The notes under the pieces are model-generated. The model saw only the letters and a program-made list of their open reading frames with translations. It ran no database searches and was not told the origin of the DNA. From the NCBI GenBank assembly GCA_029552065.1, contig JAKPEG010000042.1, positions 16,313 to 80,312 of the forward strand: DNA of 64,000 nucleotides, given 5' to 3'. The position numbers were made by a program, and so were the translations under genes. Positions 36,201 to 43,150 of this stretch are shown here, in pieces (the stretch's first letter is position 1; each line of letters starts with the position of its first letter). This DNA is from Actinomycetes bacterium (lineage in GTDB: Bacteria; Actinomycetota; Actinomycetes; Actinomycetales; Dermatophilaceae).

Positions 36201-37721
36201 GTCTACGACATCGCGGCACTCAATCAGCGGGCGGACACCGCCATCGTGCTGGGCGTCATGGACAACCCGGACGAACAGGATCACGTGATCCGGCACTTCC
36301 ATCCCGACACCGATGGCAACCTCCTCTACGTCGGCTCGTCCGGCTCGGGGAAGTCCACGGCCCTCCGCTCGCTCGCCATCGCCGCCTCGATCACTCCGGA
36401 CAGCGGACCGGTGCAGATCTACGCCCTCGACTTCGCCGGTGGTGGTCTCGCTGCGCTGGAGTCTCTCCCGTCGGTCGGGGCCATCATCAACGGCGACGAC
36501 GAGGAGCGGGTCGGCAGGCTCCTGCGCATGCTCGCAGCCGAGGCAGAGCGGCGGGCCGAGCAGTTCTCCTCCCTGCGGGCATCGACCTTGAGCGACTTCC
36601 GCACCCTGGCCGGCCGGCCCGCCGAACCGCGGTTGCTCGTGCTCCTGGACGGTTTCGGCACCTTCCGGGAGGAATACGAGGCGACGCCGGCGCGCTCGCA
36701 GCACTACAACATGTTCGTCCGTCTCCTCGGCGAGGGGCGGGCCTTGGGCATCCATGTGGCGATGAGCGCAGACCGTCCGATGGCGGTGCCCAACTCCGTG
36801 CTCGCCGCCTTCCCGCGCAAGCTCTGCCTTCGCCAGGCAACCGACGACAACTACCTCACCATGGGCGTGCCCAAGGATGTGTTGACGCTTCAGAGCCCCC
36901 CTGGTCGCTGCATGGAGGTCGGCAACCCCCAGGAGCTGCAACTGGCCATCCTCGGTGACGACATCCATGTCGCCAGCCAGGCGAAGAAGGTCGAGGAGTT
37001 GGGTGCGGTCCTGCGCGCGCGGGGCGGGCCCCTCCCGGAGCCCATCCGGTCGCTGCCGACCCTCATCCCCGCGTCGGCCATGCCGACCGACGTGCGCGGG
37101 CTGCCCGTCCTGGGTGTGCGCGACGTCGATCTCGCGCCGATGGGCTTCGATCCCAGGGGCATTGTCATCGTCGCAGGGCTGGCTCAGTCCGGACGGACGT
37201 CGGCCGTGCGCTGGCTCGCCGAGTCGATCCGCCGCCGCTACCCGGCGACTCCGCTCGTCCATCTCGCGCCCCGACGCTCACCACTGAGCGCGCTCGACAT
37301 CTGGCAGAACTCCGCCGTCGGGGGGGATGCCTCCGAGGAGCTCGTCGGCGTCCTCAAGGACCTGGCGTCCAACCCGGCAGCGGACGACAACCCGCTCATG
37401 GCGATCTTCGTCGAGGGCCTGCCGGAGTTCGTCGGCACGAAGGTCGAGTCGGCCATGACCGAGTTGGTCAAGTTGTGCCGACGCAATGGCCATCTCATGG
37501 TCGTCGACGGCGAAACGACCGGGTGGGGCAGCTCGTGGGCGATGTTGACCGAGGCCCGGAACGCACGCACCGGGATCCTGCTCCAACCCGACTCCGGGGA
37601 CGGCGACAACGTCGTCCGCACCAGCCTCCCGCGCTGCAAGCGTGCGGACTTCCCCGTCGGCCGTGGCTATTGGGTCACCGCCGGCCGCGCCACTCGCGTC
37701 CAACTACCGCTGGTCGACTGA
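33297..37721 (+). CDS. EssC/EccC-like type VII secretion ATPase with ubiquitin-like and FHA domains
   Basis: 1474 residues. Residues ~1-90 resemble a YukD/EccD-type ubiquitin-like fold (MRLKATIRQP, ending LRSGAILDLV). An FHA domain (~105-190) keeps YRIGRLEGD, SGDHARL and RSANGVLV. Two TM helices (~237-275) are followed by three FtsK/SpoIIIE-like domains. P-loop 1 GGTTGAGKSE (~690) with IIVVDEFAAL is complete. P-loop 2 GSSGSGKST (~1013) has a degenerate Walker B (LLVLLDGFG). P-loop 3 (GLAQSGRTS, ~1294) lacks the lysine. This is the motor of WXG100 export. ATG 33297 has AAGGGGGG upstream (ATG 33291 also possible). Separate eccB, eccD, eccE and mycosin genes are absent from the window. Confidence 0.9.
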   Translation: MRLKATIRQPHTTPGFRHVQITADATATAGDVARALVASGEVTAVGSGSEVTFRMAGSAPGSGRILAPTVTLLESGLRSGAILDLVSAPPTAPLVGSGGPIAVLKVVEGPHAGAEFPLAEGNYRIGRLEGDILLDKDPMVSGDHARLRVSDKVEIIDNRSANGVLVGGVQVNRVELRSGDQATLGSSVLEVTRLQNATEASSTSTDIMFNRSPLVLRRPAPRKVELPAIPTDPQQAKFPWLAMAAPLVMGAVTYLLTHNALSLVFVALSPIIMIGNWIDQRFRIKRQHVAGVAAFEAGLATAGSDLDDASVEDRADLEAMYPSTETCLRAAGQLTPLLWSRRPEHPEFLHVRLGTGDIPALTTIDRPRPGGIAEFVERARQLAHSSLELNDAPIAVDLRSVGGVGLCGPRPDVDDVARALATQLTVLHSPAEVVLACLTSTSGRARWAWLDWMPHTSSPHSPLGGPHLASDAGTGRVLLARLEELVDQRRTAVSRVADRGPVDGEETVEPPVLPSVVVIADDASVERARLVRIAERGPDVGVYVVWLGLTVAALPAACRAFVEVGPGHGSSVGLVRRGLVIGRIATESVDTAAADRLARQLAPVVDAGAPVADESDLPRTMSVVTLLGREMSDQPEAVLAHWRENRSLVNRAGPPQPLEGPSTLRALVGHAGSEEFVLDLRTHGPHALVGGTTGAGKSEFLQAWVLGIANAYSPDRVTFLFVDYKGGAAFAKCVELPHFVGLVTDLNTHLVRRALKSLRAELRHREHLLNEKGAKDLIELEKTGDPDCPPSLIIVVDEFAALVSEVPEFVDGVVDVAARGRSLGLHLILATQRPAGVIKDNLRANTNLRVALRMADEHDSTDVLGTAMAAHFDPSIPGRGAAKTGPGRITQFQSGFPGARTPHVATAPPIHVSELDFGVGQVWKMAERPNTSEAIGKDIERVVATIAEAARRGRVREPRRPWLDPISAVYDIAALNQRADTAIVLGVMDNPDEQDHVIRHFHPDTDGNLLYVGSSGSGKSTALRSLAIAASITPDSGPVQIYALDFAGGGLAALESLPSVGAIINGDDEERVGRLLRMLAAEAERRAEQFSSLRASTLSDFRTLAGRPAEPRLLVLLDGFGTFREEYEATPARSQHYNMFVRLLGEGRALGIHVAMSADRPMAVPNSVLAAFPRKLCLRQATDDNYLTMGVPKDVLTLQSPPGRCMEVGNPQELQLAILGDDIHVASQAKKVEELGAVLRARGGPLPEPIRSLPTLIPASAMPTDVRGLPVLGVRDVDLAPMGFDPRGIVIVAGLAQSGRTSAVRWLAESIRRRYPATPLVHLAPRRSPLSALDIWQNSAVGGDASEELVGVLKDLASNPAADDNPLMAIFVEGLPEFVGTKVESAMTELVKLCRRNGHLMVVDGETTGWGSSWAMLTEARNARTGILLQPDSGDGDNVVRTSLPRCKRADFPVGRGYWVTAGRATRVQLPLVD

Positions 37722-37731
37722 GGAGCCTGAC

Positions 37732-39330
37732 ATGACCGAACTGAAGGTCGATTTGGAGCCGATCCGAAGGGCCGAGAGCAGTCTCGACGCGGCCACCGAA
37801 TCGCTCAACCAGACGCGGCAGGACCAGGGCAGCCTCCGTTCCTGCGTCGGCGACGCCCCTGGACTGGGCGATGCCCTGGGGCAGCTGTCGAGCGACTGGG
37901 CCATTCATCGCGAGAGGTTGCTCAAGGAGGTCTCCGAGCTCAAGACCAACCTCACCCAGTACCGGACCAAACTCGAGGCGATGGACGAGGAGGGCGGGAA
38001 GGCGATGGGTGGAGCAGGAGGGTCCACCTCAGACACCGCCAGCCCCCCGGTTGCGAGCGGAGCTGCTGCCACCCCGGCCGCACCTGGGGCGGCGAGCGGC
38101 AGCGCGGCGACTGCCGCGCCGATTCCCGCCCCTTCCGCAGGCGGTGTGCCCGTCGCGCCTGCGCCCGTGCCCGCCGGTGCGGTGCCCGGTGGACCGGACC
38201 AGGGCAGCAGCACGGTCCCGCCACCGTCGGCGCACGCCGTCACCCCACCCACCCCACCCGGCATCGAACCGACCCTTCAGCAGGCCATCGACGAGGACAA
38301 CCGCACGGTGTCGGGGCTGGTCGATCGCTGGAGCGCCGAGGCCCAGGCCCTCGCCCAGCGGGGACTCCCGCTCACTGCCCTCGGTCCCGCCGCCATCGCC
38401 CTGCTCGCCCTCTACGGCCGGCTTCCCTCAGCCGACGCCGTCGGCGCGGCCGGTCCGAGCGCGGGCATGCGGGCCGGCGACTCCGCGGACCGCGACATCG
38501 ACCCGGCCCAAGCCCGCAGACTCATCGAGGCCGCGGACTCCGGGAAGCCGACGACCTCCCCGCCGGCCGACGGCTCGGCCGGGACCCCGGGCGGCATACC
38601 GCAAGAGGAGCCGGACGTCCCCGCCCCGTCACCGGTGGCCACCACCGGCGAGGCCGGCGATGCGTCGACCGATCAGGACTCGCCGACCGTGCCAACCGGG
38701 GGGACGTCCGTCTCCGAGGCTCCCGCAGCTGCTGCTGCGGCCGCCGGTGCCGCGGGCTCGCTCGCCGGAGGCGCGGCAGCCGCAGCATCGGGAGGGTCGG
38801 CATCGGGAGGGTCAGCATCGGGAGGGTCGGCGCGGTCCCCTGGGGTCGACCTCCCGCCGCCTCCCACGCCGGCCGCCGTGCTGGCGAACCTCCCCGAGGC
38901 CAATACGACGTCCGAGGGGCGCACGGTGCGGACCGACGCCGGCCAGATCATCGGCGGGATCTCTACTCAGTCCGCAGTCGCCGCGCCGATCGCGTCGCCG
39001 GACGACGCCCGCGCCGCCCTCGGGGCAGCGGCGACACGCCCAGCCATGGCCACCAGCCAGGTGCTGCAATCGGCCGTCGGATCGCTCACCGCCCTCGGTC
39101 AGGTGGGACATGGCGCACCGGGAATCGCCTCGGGTGTCGCGCCTCAGCCGGCGTCGCCCGCCGGCGGTGGAGGGCCGGGCGGTTCCTCTGCGGGTGGATC
39201 GGGGAGCTCCACCGTGACGGCGTCCTCGGCGTCCTCACGGCTGTCGGCGGTCAAGGCACAGGGCGCACAGGCGGGCGCGGCCCCGACGCCCGCCACGGAT
39301 GACAACGACGAGAAAGGGGCCTCGAGATGA
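37732..39330 (+). CDS. WXG100-like N-domain protein with Ala/Pro/Ser/Gly-rich tail
   Basis: 532 residues. The first ~100 are helical with a central turn (GLGDALGQLSSDWAIHRERL), like a WXG100/ESX substrate hairpin. The rest is low-complexity Ala/Pro/Ser/Gly/Thr with a short helical segment (~180-240, PTLQQAIDEDNRTVSGLVDRW) and ASGGS repeats. No signal peptide or TM is clear. The position right after the EssC-like gene, with GAGGAG before ATG 37732, suggests a secreted substrate or extracellular component of that system; this is inference. It overlaps the next gene by ATGA. Confidence 0.75.
   Translation: MTELKVDLEPIRRAESSLDAATESLNQTRQDQGSLRSCVGDAPGLGDALGQLSSDWAIHRERLLKEVSELKTNLTQYRTKLEAMDEEGGKAMGGAGGSTSDTASPPVASGAAATPAAPGAASGSAATAAPIPAPSAGGVPVAPAPVPAGAVPGGPDQGSSTVPPPSAHAVTPPTPPGIEPTLQQAIDEDNRTVSGLVDRWSAEAQALAQRGLPLTALGPAAIALLALYGRLPSADAVGAAGPSAGMRAGDSADRDIDPAQARRLIEAADSGKPTTSPPADGSAGTPGGIPQEEPDVPAPSPVATTGEAGDASTDQDSPTVPTGGTSVSEAPAAAAAAAGAAGSLAGGAAAAASGGSASGGSASGGSARSPGVDLPPPPTPAAVLANLPEANTTSEGRTVRTDAGQIIGGISTQSAVAAPIASPDDARAALGAAATRPAMATSQVLQSAVGSLTALGQVGHGAPGIASGVAPQPASPAGGGGPGGSSAGGSGSSTVTASSASSRLSAVKAQGAQAGAAPTPATDDNDEKGASR
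38785..38829 (+). repeat. 15-bp x3 tandem repeat (ASGGS)
   Basis: Three 15-base units GCATCGGGAGGGTC(G/A) in frame, encoding ASGGS three times in the low-complexity tail of the 37732 gene. Confidence 0.93.
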
Positions 39331-40628
39331 GTCGAGTGGCACCTGACTTCACCGCACTCGGTTACCACCACGACCCCGTCGACGGCGATGTCGCCTCGAT
39401 CGAGTCGCAGGTGGACTACCTGCGGACTACGGCGGCCCGGGTTCGAGCGGCCCACGACGGACTCGAGGGGGTCCTGCACGGCGACCACGTGAGCAAGCAA
39501 CTCGACACCATCCTCGCCGACGTCACGGCCGTGTCGGGGAAGCTGAGCCTCGTCACTTCGCGCTACCAAGGGGCCGCGGCCGCGCTGGCCCGCTATCGGG
39601 AGGCGCTCGCGCCGATCCAGGTGCACGCCGACCAGTTGGCTCGCGACGCGACGTCGAACCGCAACTACGACGCCACCCATCACGACACCGCGCAGTCCTT
39701 GTCCCGGCAGATGGCCTCGGCAACCGATCCGGTCACCCACGACCGCCTCCAGGGCGAATTCGACGAGGTGGAACGCCGGCGAAGCGCGGCGCGCGTTCAT
39801 GTCCAGGAGGCCAAGGACGAGCTCAGGAAGCTCATCGACTCGCGCAACGCGGCCGCGGCGACGGCCGCCACGGACATCCGCGCCGCGGCCGATCGGAGCG
39901 GCCTCAACGACACCCTCATCGATCACATCAGCAATGCGATCGACCACGTCAAGCAGTTCCTCATGGACCACGCCGATCTGTTCAGCACGATCGGGGACGT
40001 CCTCGGGTGGATCAGTCTCGGGTTGAGTGTCGCCGCGATCTTCGTGCCCTTCCTCGCTCCGGTCGCCTTGATCGTCGGGGGAATCGGGGGCGCGTTCAGC
40101 CTGGTCGGGGGGATCGGCAAGCTTATGAAGGACGGAGACTGGGGCTCCTTCGCCCTGACCGCCGCCTCCTCGGCACTGTCCTTCCTCGGCGCCGCCAAGG
40201 CCATCAAGGGGGTGGCCAAGATCGTGAAGTTCGGGAAGCTCTCGCTGCCCAAGGCCATGACGGCATTCGGAAGGGGGCAAGGGCAGTTGGTCAATCGGCT
40301 CGGCCACAGCACCGCCCGGCTGAAGGCCTTCCTCAAGCAGGCGACCGGACACACGACCCCGCTGCTCCAACGCGCGTGGGGGGGTTTCCGAGCGGCGACA
40401 TCGTTCAAGGCCGCGGTGGACGCTGGGCATCTTGTGGCGGATGCGCGGCTCCTTCGCAAGCTCAGCTTCTCGCCACAAGCCGCGGACAAGGCTGCCCGCG
40501 TGGTCGACCTGACCGTCACGAAGGTCCTGCCCGAGGCCCTCAAACGGGCAGCTGGGTTGCTGCGGCCCGAGCAGCCTCGCCCGGACTACTGCACCGAACG
40601 CACCTACATGCAGGTGGCCGCGACATGA
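39327..40628 (+). CDS. Coiled-coil protein with glycine-rich hydrophobic segment, putative type VII substrate
   Basis: 433 residues. Residues ~1-215 are predicted helical/coiled coil (VASIESQVDYLRTTAARVRAAH, RLQGEFDEVERRRSAARVHV), with the size and style of LXG or EspB-like type VII substrate N-domains. Residues ~225-290 are hydrophobic and Gly/Ala-rich (VLGWISLGLSVAAIFVPFL, VALIVGGIGGAFSLVGGI), as in many predicted polymorphic-toxin or pore-forming substrates. The C-terminal ~140 residues are basic helical and match no toxin family I recognise. Start and stop overlap both neighbours by ATGA, so it is one translational unit with them. Its role is inferred from context only. Confidence 0.78.
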   Translation: MSRVAPDFTALGYHHDPVDGDVASIESQVDYLRTTAARVRAAHDGLEGVLHGDHVSKQLDTILADVTAVSGKLSLVTSRYQGAAAALARYREALAPIQVHADQLARDATSNRNYDATHHDTAQSLSRQMASATDPVTHDRLQGEFDEVERRRSAARVHVQEAKDELRKLIDSRNAAAATAATDIRAAADRSGLNDTLIDHISNAIDHVKQFLMDHADLFSTIGDVLGWISLGLSVAAIFVPFLAPVALIVGGIGGAFSLVGGIGKLMKDGDWGSFALTAASSALSFLGAAKAIKGVAKIVKFGKLSLPKAMTAFGRGQGQLVNRLGHSTARLKAFLKQATGHTTPLLQRAWGGFRAATSFKAAVDAGHLVADARLLRKLSFSPQAADKAARVVDLTVTKVLPEALKRAAGLLRPEQPRPDYCTERTYMQVAAT

Positions 40629-41266
40629 AGGCCTTCGACCTCACCGTCCCGCCGGGCTTCGTGCGCTTCGACCTCCCGATCGCCGACGACTCCGGGGTTC
40701 GTCGCCTCGTTGCCGCGGCGACCCACGGGGCACCCCCGCAGTCCCTCGCAACCATTGCCGGGGGCCTGCACGCGGGGCTCGTGTCGCTGTTCGCCCAACT
40801 GGAGCAAGCCGGCTGCTTCCTCGCCTACACCTGCGCGCCGCACAGCATGCTCGGCCCGGCGCAACCGATGATCACCTTCCGTCCGCTGGGCGTGGGTGTC
40901 TCGGAGGACCCGATGGCCGGCCTGCTCGCGCTGGCCGCCGAGGACCCGACCAGCGAACTGCTCGACATCGAGCCCGCGGTCTGCCTGCGCAGCACCCGGA
41001 TCACGGACCTGGACCTCGCCACCGAGCTCCCTCGCCTGCGGGACGAGTTCGACCTGGTCGACCCGGACGGGCGCGCCGAAGGTCTGTCGATCCACCGCGT
41101 CCAGTGCGCCTACACGATCGGCGTGCCGGGGGAGCCGGACAGCTGGTTCCAAGCGGTGTGCGTGGCCAATGTCCCCACGACTGCCGACAGCTCGGTCGAT
41201 CCGGGCCAGGCCGTCGAGATGTTCGACGCGATCCTCTCGACCTTCAGGTGGTGCGACGATGCTTGA
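40625..41266 (+). CDS. Unknown 213-residue protein in the type VII-like cluster
   Basis: No family recognised. It is soluble alpha/beta in style, with no signal peptide or TM (FVRFDLPIADDSG, MITFRPLGVGV, CAYTIGVPGEPDSWFQAVCV, FDAILSTFRW). It overlaps the previous gene by ATGA and the next by eight bases. A similar size, fold style and position make it a candidate chaperone (in the way EspG serves ESX substrates) or an immunity/adaptor protein for the 39327 protein. These are guesses from context only. Confidence 0.75.
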   Translation: MKAFDLTVPPGFVRFDLPIADDSGVRRLVAAATHGAPPQSLATIAGGLHAGLVSLFAQLEQAGCFLAYTCAPHSMLGPAQPMITFRPLGVGVSEDPMAGLLALAAEDPTSELLDIEPAVCLRSTRITDLDLATELPRLRDEFDLVDPDGRAEGLSIHRVQCAYTIGVPGEPDSWFQAVCVANVPTTADSSVDPGQAVEMFDAILSTFRWCDDA

Positions 41267-41885
41267 GCTCGACCTTCCGGCTATCGCGGCGACGCTGCCC
41301 GACGACGATGTTCCCCGCTGGTTTGTCGTGCCCCAGGCGGCCGACGAGGCGGAGACGCAGGTCTGGGCTACGGCGATGGCCGAGATCCTGACCCCCGACT
41401 TCGCCGACCCCGACGATCCGGAATCCGCCCGACACCTGCACGCAGTCCTGGAGAGCGCGTGTCGGCAGCCGCGGGTGGAGCCGTTCGACCAGCGATTGCT
41501 CTACCTGCCCTACGGTGCCAGCACGGGCCTGGTCGTCGATCTGCTCATCGTGCCGGCTGAGGACTCGGAGCCCTCCGCGCAGGCGGCCCACACCCTTCTC
41601 CTTGGCCCGATGGCCGACGGGGCCGAGCCGGTCCTCGACGATCAGGAGCGAGTGATCGGAATGCGGCGGCTTCGGGTGGTGAGCGAGCCGGGCACCGCCT
41701 ACTCGCCCGAGGGATCCGCCCCGTTCGCGACCAACCCGGCTGTGTTCTGGAGTGTTCAGCGACGCACTGTCGCAGGAAGGCCCGCCGACGTCGTCGCCAC
41801 GGGAGCGTCGCCGGATGTGGAACTCGCCGCGCTCGGCATGTTCGCCCTCGCCGAAGTGCTTCAGGACGACGCCCTGTTCGAGTGA
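41259..41885 (+). CDS. Unknown 208-residue protein in the type VII-like cluster
   Basis: No family recognised. It is an acidic soluble protein without export signals (LELDLPAIAATLPDDDVPRWFVV, LLYLPYGASTGLVVDLLIVP, AFATNPAVFWSVQRRTVAG). The start ATG 41259 lies inside the end of the previous gene (eight-base overlap). It resembles its neighbour at 40625 in size and in ending with a helix (LAALGMFALAEVLQDDALFE), so the two might be partners. Function unknown. Confidence 0.75.
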   Translation: MLELDLPAIAATLPDDDVPRWFVVPQAADEAETQVWATAMAEILTPDFADPDDPESARHLHAVLESACRQPRVEPFDQRLLYLPYGASTGLVVDLLIVPAEDSEPSAQAAHTLLLGPMADGAEPVLDDQERVIGMRRLRVVSEPGTAYSPEGSAPFATNPAVFWSVQRRTVAGRPADVVATGASPDVELAALGMFALAEVLQDDALFE

Positions 41886-41951
41886 CCCCACGACCCCGGG
41901 CACCACGTCCCGGAGACCCCACCGCAGTTCCCACCACACAAGGAGTGAGTC

Positions 41952-42227
41952 ATGGCCGACATTCAGATCAACTTCGCCGAAGCCAGCGAGCGGGCCCGCC
42001 GGCTCAAGGACAAGGACGAGTTCATCCGGAGCGAGTTGCAGACCCTCAAGTCCGACATCGACTCGTTCCTGCAGAGCGACTTCAAGACCCAGAAGTCCTC
42101 GATCGAGTTCGGCAATCGCTTCGACGAGTTCAAGACCCAGGCCGACACGGTCATCAACACGCTCACCGAGATGAGCCAGCAGCTGGACGCCATCATGGTC
42201 GGCTTCCAGCACGCCGACGGTCAGTAG
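41952..42227 (+). CDS. WXG100-family protein without a W-x-G motif
   Basis: 91 residues, two long helices with a short turn: ASERARRLKDKDEFIRSELQ then FDEFKTQADTVINTLTEMSQ, the ESAT-6/WXG100 hairpin. At the turn the sequence is LQSDFKTQKSS, so Trp-x-Gly is absent. The C-terminal helix has no clear YxxxD/E secretion signal. AAGGAGTGAGTC lies just before ATG 41952, a strong ribosome-binding site, so it may be made in large amounts. It is the last gene of module A and probably the small substrate of the EssC-like ATPase. Lack of both motifs lowers certainty. Confidence 0.8.
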   Translation: MADIQINFAEASERARRLKDKDEFIRSELQTLKSDIDSFLQSDFKTQKSSIEFGNRFDEFKTQADTVINTLTEMSQQLDAIMVGFQHADGQ

Positions 42228-42268
42228 TCGGTCGCGGGCTGTCCGGGTGGGGTGCGTGTCGTGGGAGC

Positions 42269-42286
42269 CGGTCGCTGCTGCGACCG
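42269..42286. terminator. Possible bidirectional terminator
   Basis: A 7-base stem CGGTCGC/GCGACCG with a TGCT loop, 41 bases after the WXG100 stop and before the end of the convergent response-regulator gene. No T tract follows. Weak on its own, but placed where a terminator is needed. Confidence 0.3.
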
Positions 42287-42339
42287 AGCACCTACGACAC
42301 CCACCCGTCACCCTTCCTGGGCTGCCGGGCGTCCGCTGC

Positions 42340-43026
42340 TCAGCGCTCGGGCAGGCTGCCGGGTGCGGGGAGAATCCCGTCCTCGACGGCCCGGATGTAG
42401 AGGTCCGTCTTGGTATTCGCCGGCCGTCCGGCCAGTGAGTACTTGTTCCGAGCCCGGAGCAGATAAGTCCGTACCGTGTCCTCAGTCACGCCGAGTCGGC
42501 GAGCCACCGACGTGAGTTTCATTCCTGCGGCATACAGGCGGAGCGCGTCTATCTCCCGGGGGGTGAGGGTCGGCGCGTCCCAGGCTTCGTCCTGGGAAAG
42601 CGCCGCCGCCCACTCCGCCGACAGGTAGGGCTCGCCGCCCGCGACGGTGCGGAGCGCCGCCGCGATCGTTGCGAGGTCCTCTCCCTTGCTGAGTATGCCG
42701 GCCGCGCCGGCTCGGAAGGTCCTCGCCACCATTTGCATGCGGGGGTCTTGGGTGAACAACAGCACGGGCCAGCCGCGATTCACCAACGTGCGGACGTTCT
42801 CGGCAGGGTCGGTGCCGTCGTGCAGCTCGATATCGAGCATCACCAGGTCGACGTCGGCTCTCGCGGCGAGAAACTCCCCGACCGTGCGCGTGACCGGCCC
42901 GACGACGGCCGACGGCAGGTGCCAGCGGAGCCCTTCGGAGATGCCGGCGAGAATGACCGGATGATCATCCACCGCACCGATCCGCAACTCCGCTCGACCG
43001 CTCGACCCAGGCTGCTTGTTGACCAT
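42340..43026 (-). CDS. LuxR-type response regulator
   Basis: 228 residues. The receiver domain (~14-130) has the acidic pair AVDDHP (D20, D21), phospho-acceptor D65 (LVMLDIEL) and the conserved lysine in ILSKGED. The C-terminal LuxR/GerE DNA-binding domain (~155-215) shows LTPREIDALRLYAAGMKLTSV and LGVTEDTVRTYLLRARNKYS. It is likely phosphorylated by the kinase encoded 124 bases upstream (43151-45382). ATG 43026 has AAAGGGGGC upstream. Its place between modules A and B makes it a candidate regulator of either or both. Confidence 0.93.
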   Translation of the reverse strand: MVNKQPGSSGRAELRIGAVDDHPVILAGISEGLRWHLPSAVVGPVTRTVGEFLAARADVDLVMLDIELHDGTDPAENVRTLVNRGWPVLLFTQDPRMQMVARTFRAGAAGILSKGEDLATIAAALRTVAGGEPYLSAEWAAALSQDEAWDAPTLTPREIDALRLYAAGMKLTSVARRLGVTEDTVRTYLLRARNKYSLAGRPANTKTDLYIRAVEDGILPAPGSLPER

Positions 43027-43150
43027 GGGTGCCCCCTTTCAGGCCCGGATGGTGATCGCCACCCGCACCAGATCGACAAGGGCAAGTCTTTTGTCTCGAG
43101 GGCTCACCGAACGCGACCTGGCTGTCATCACTTCTGGGGTCATCCCCGGC

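Noticed and set aside
39327..40628. A known C-terminal toxin domain in the coiled-coil protein
   Set aside because: I see no nuclease, ADP-ribosyltransferase, deaminase or NADase motif in the last 140 residues.
37732..42227. PE/PPE proteins among the type VII-like substrates
   Set aside because: No Pro-Glu or Pro-Pro-Glu N-termini and no PPE helical motif are present.
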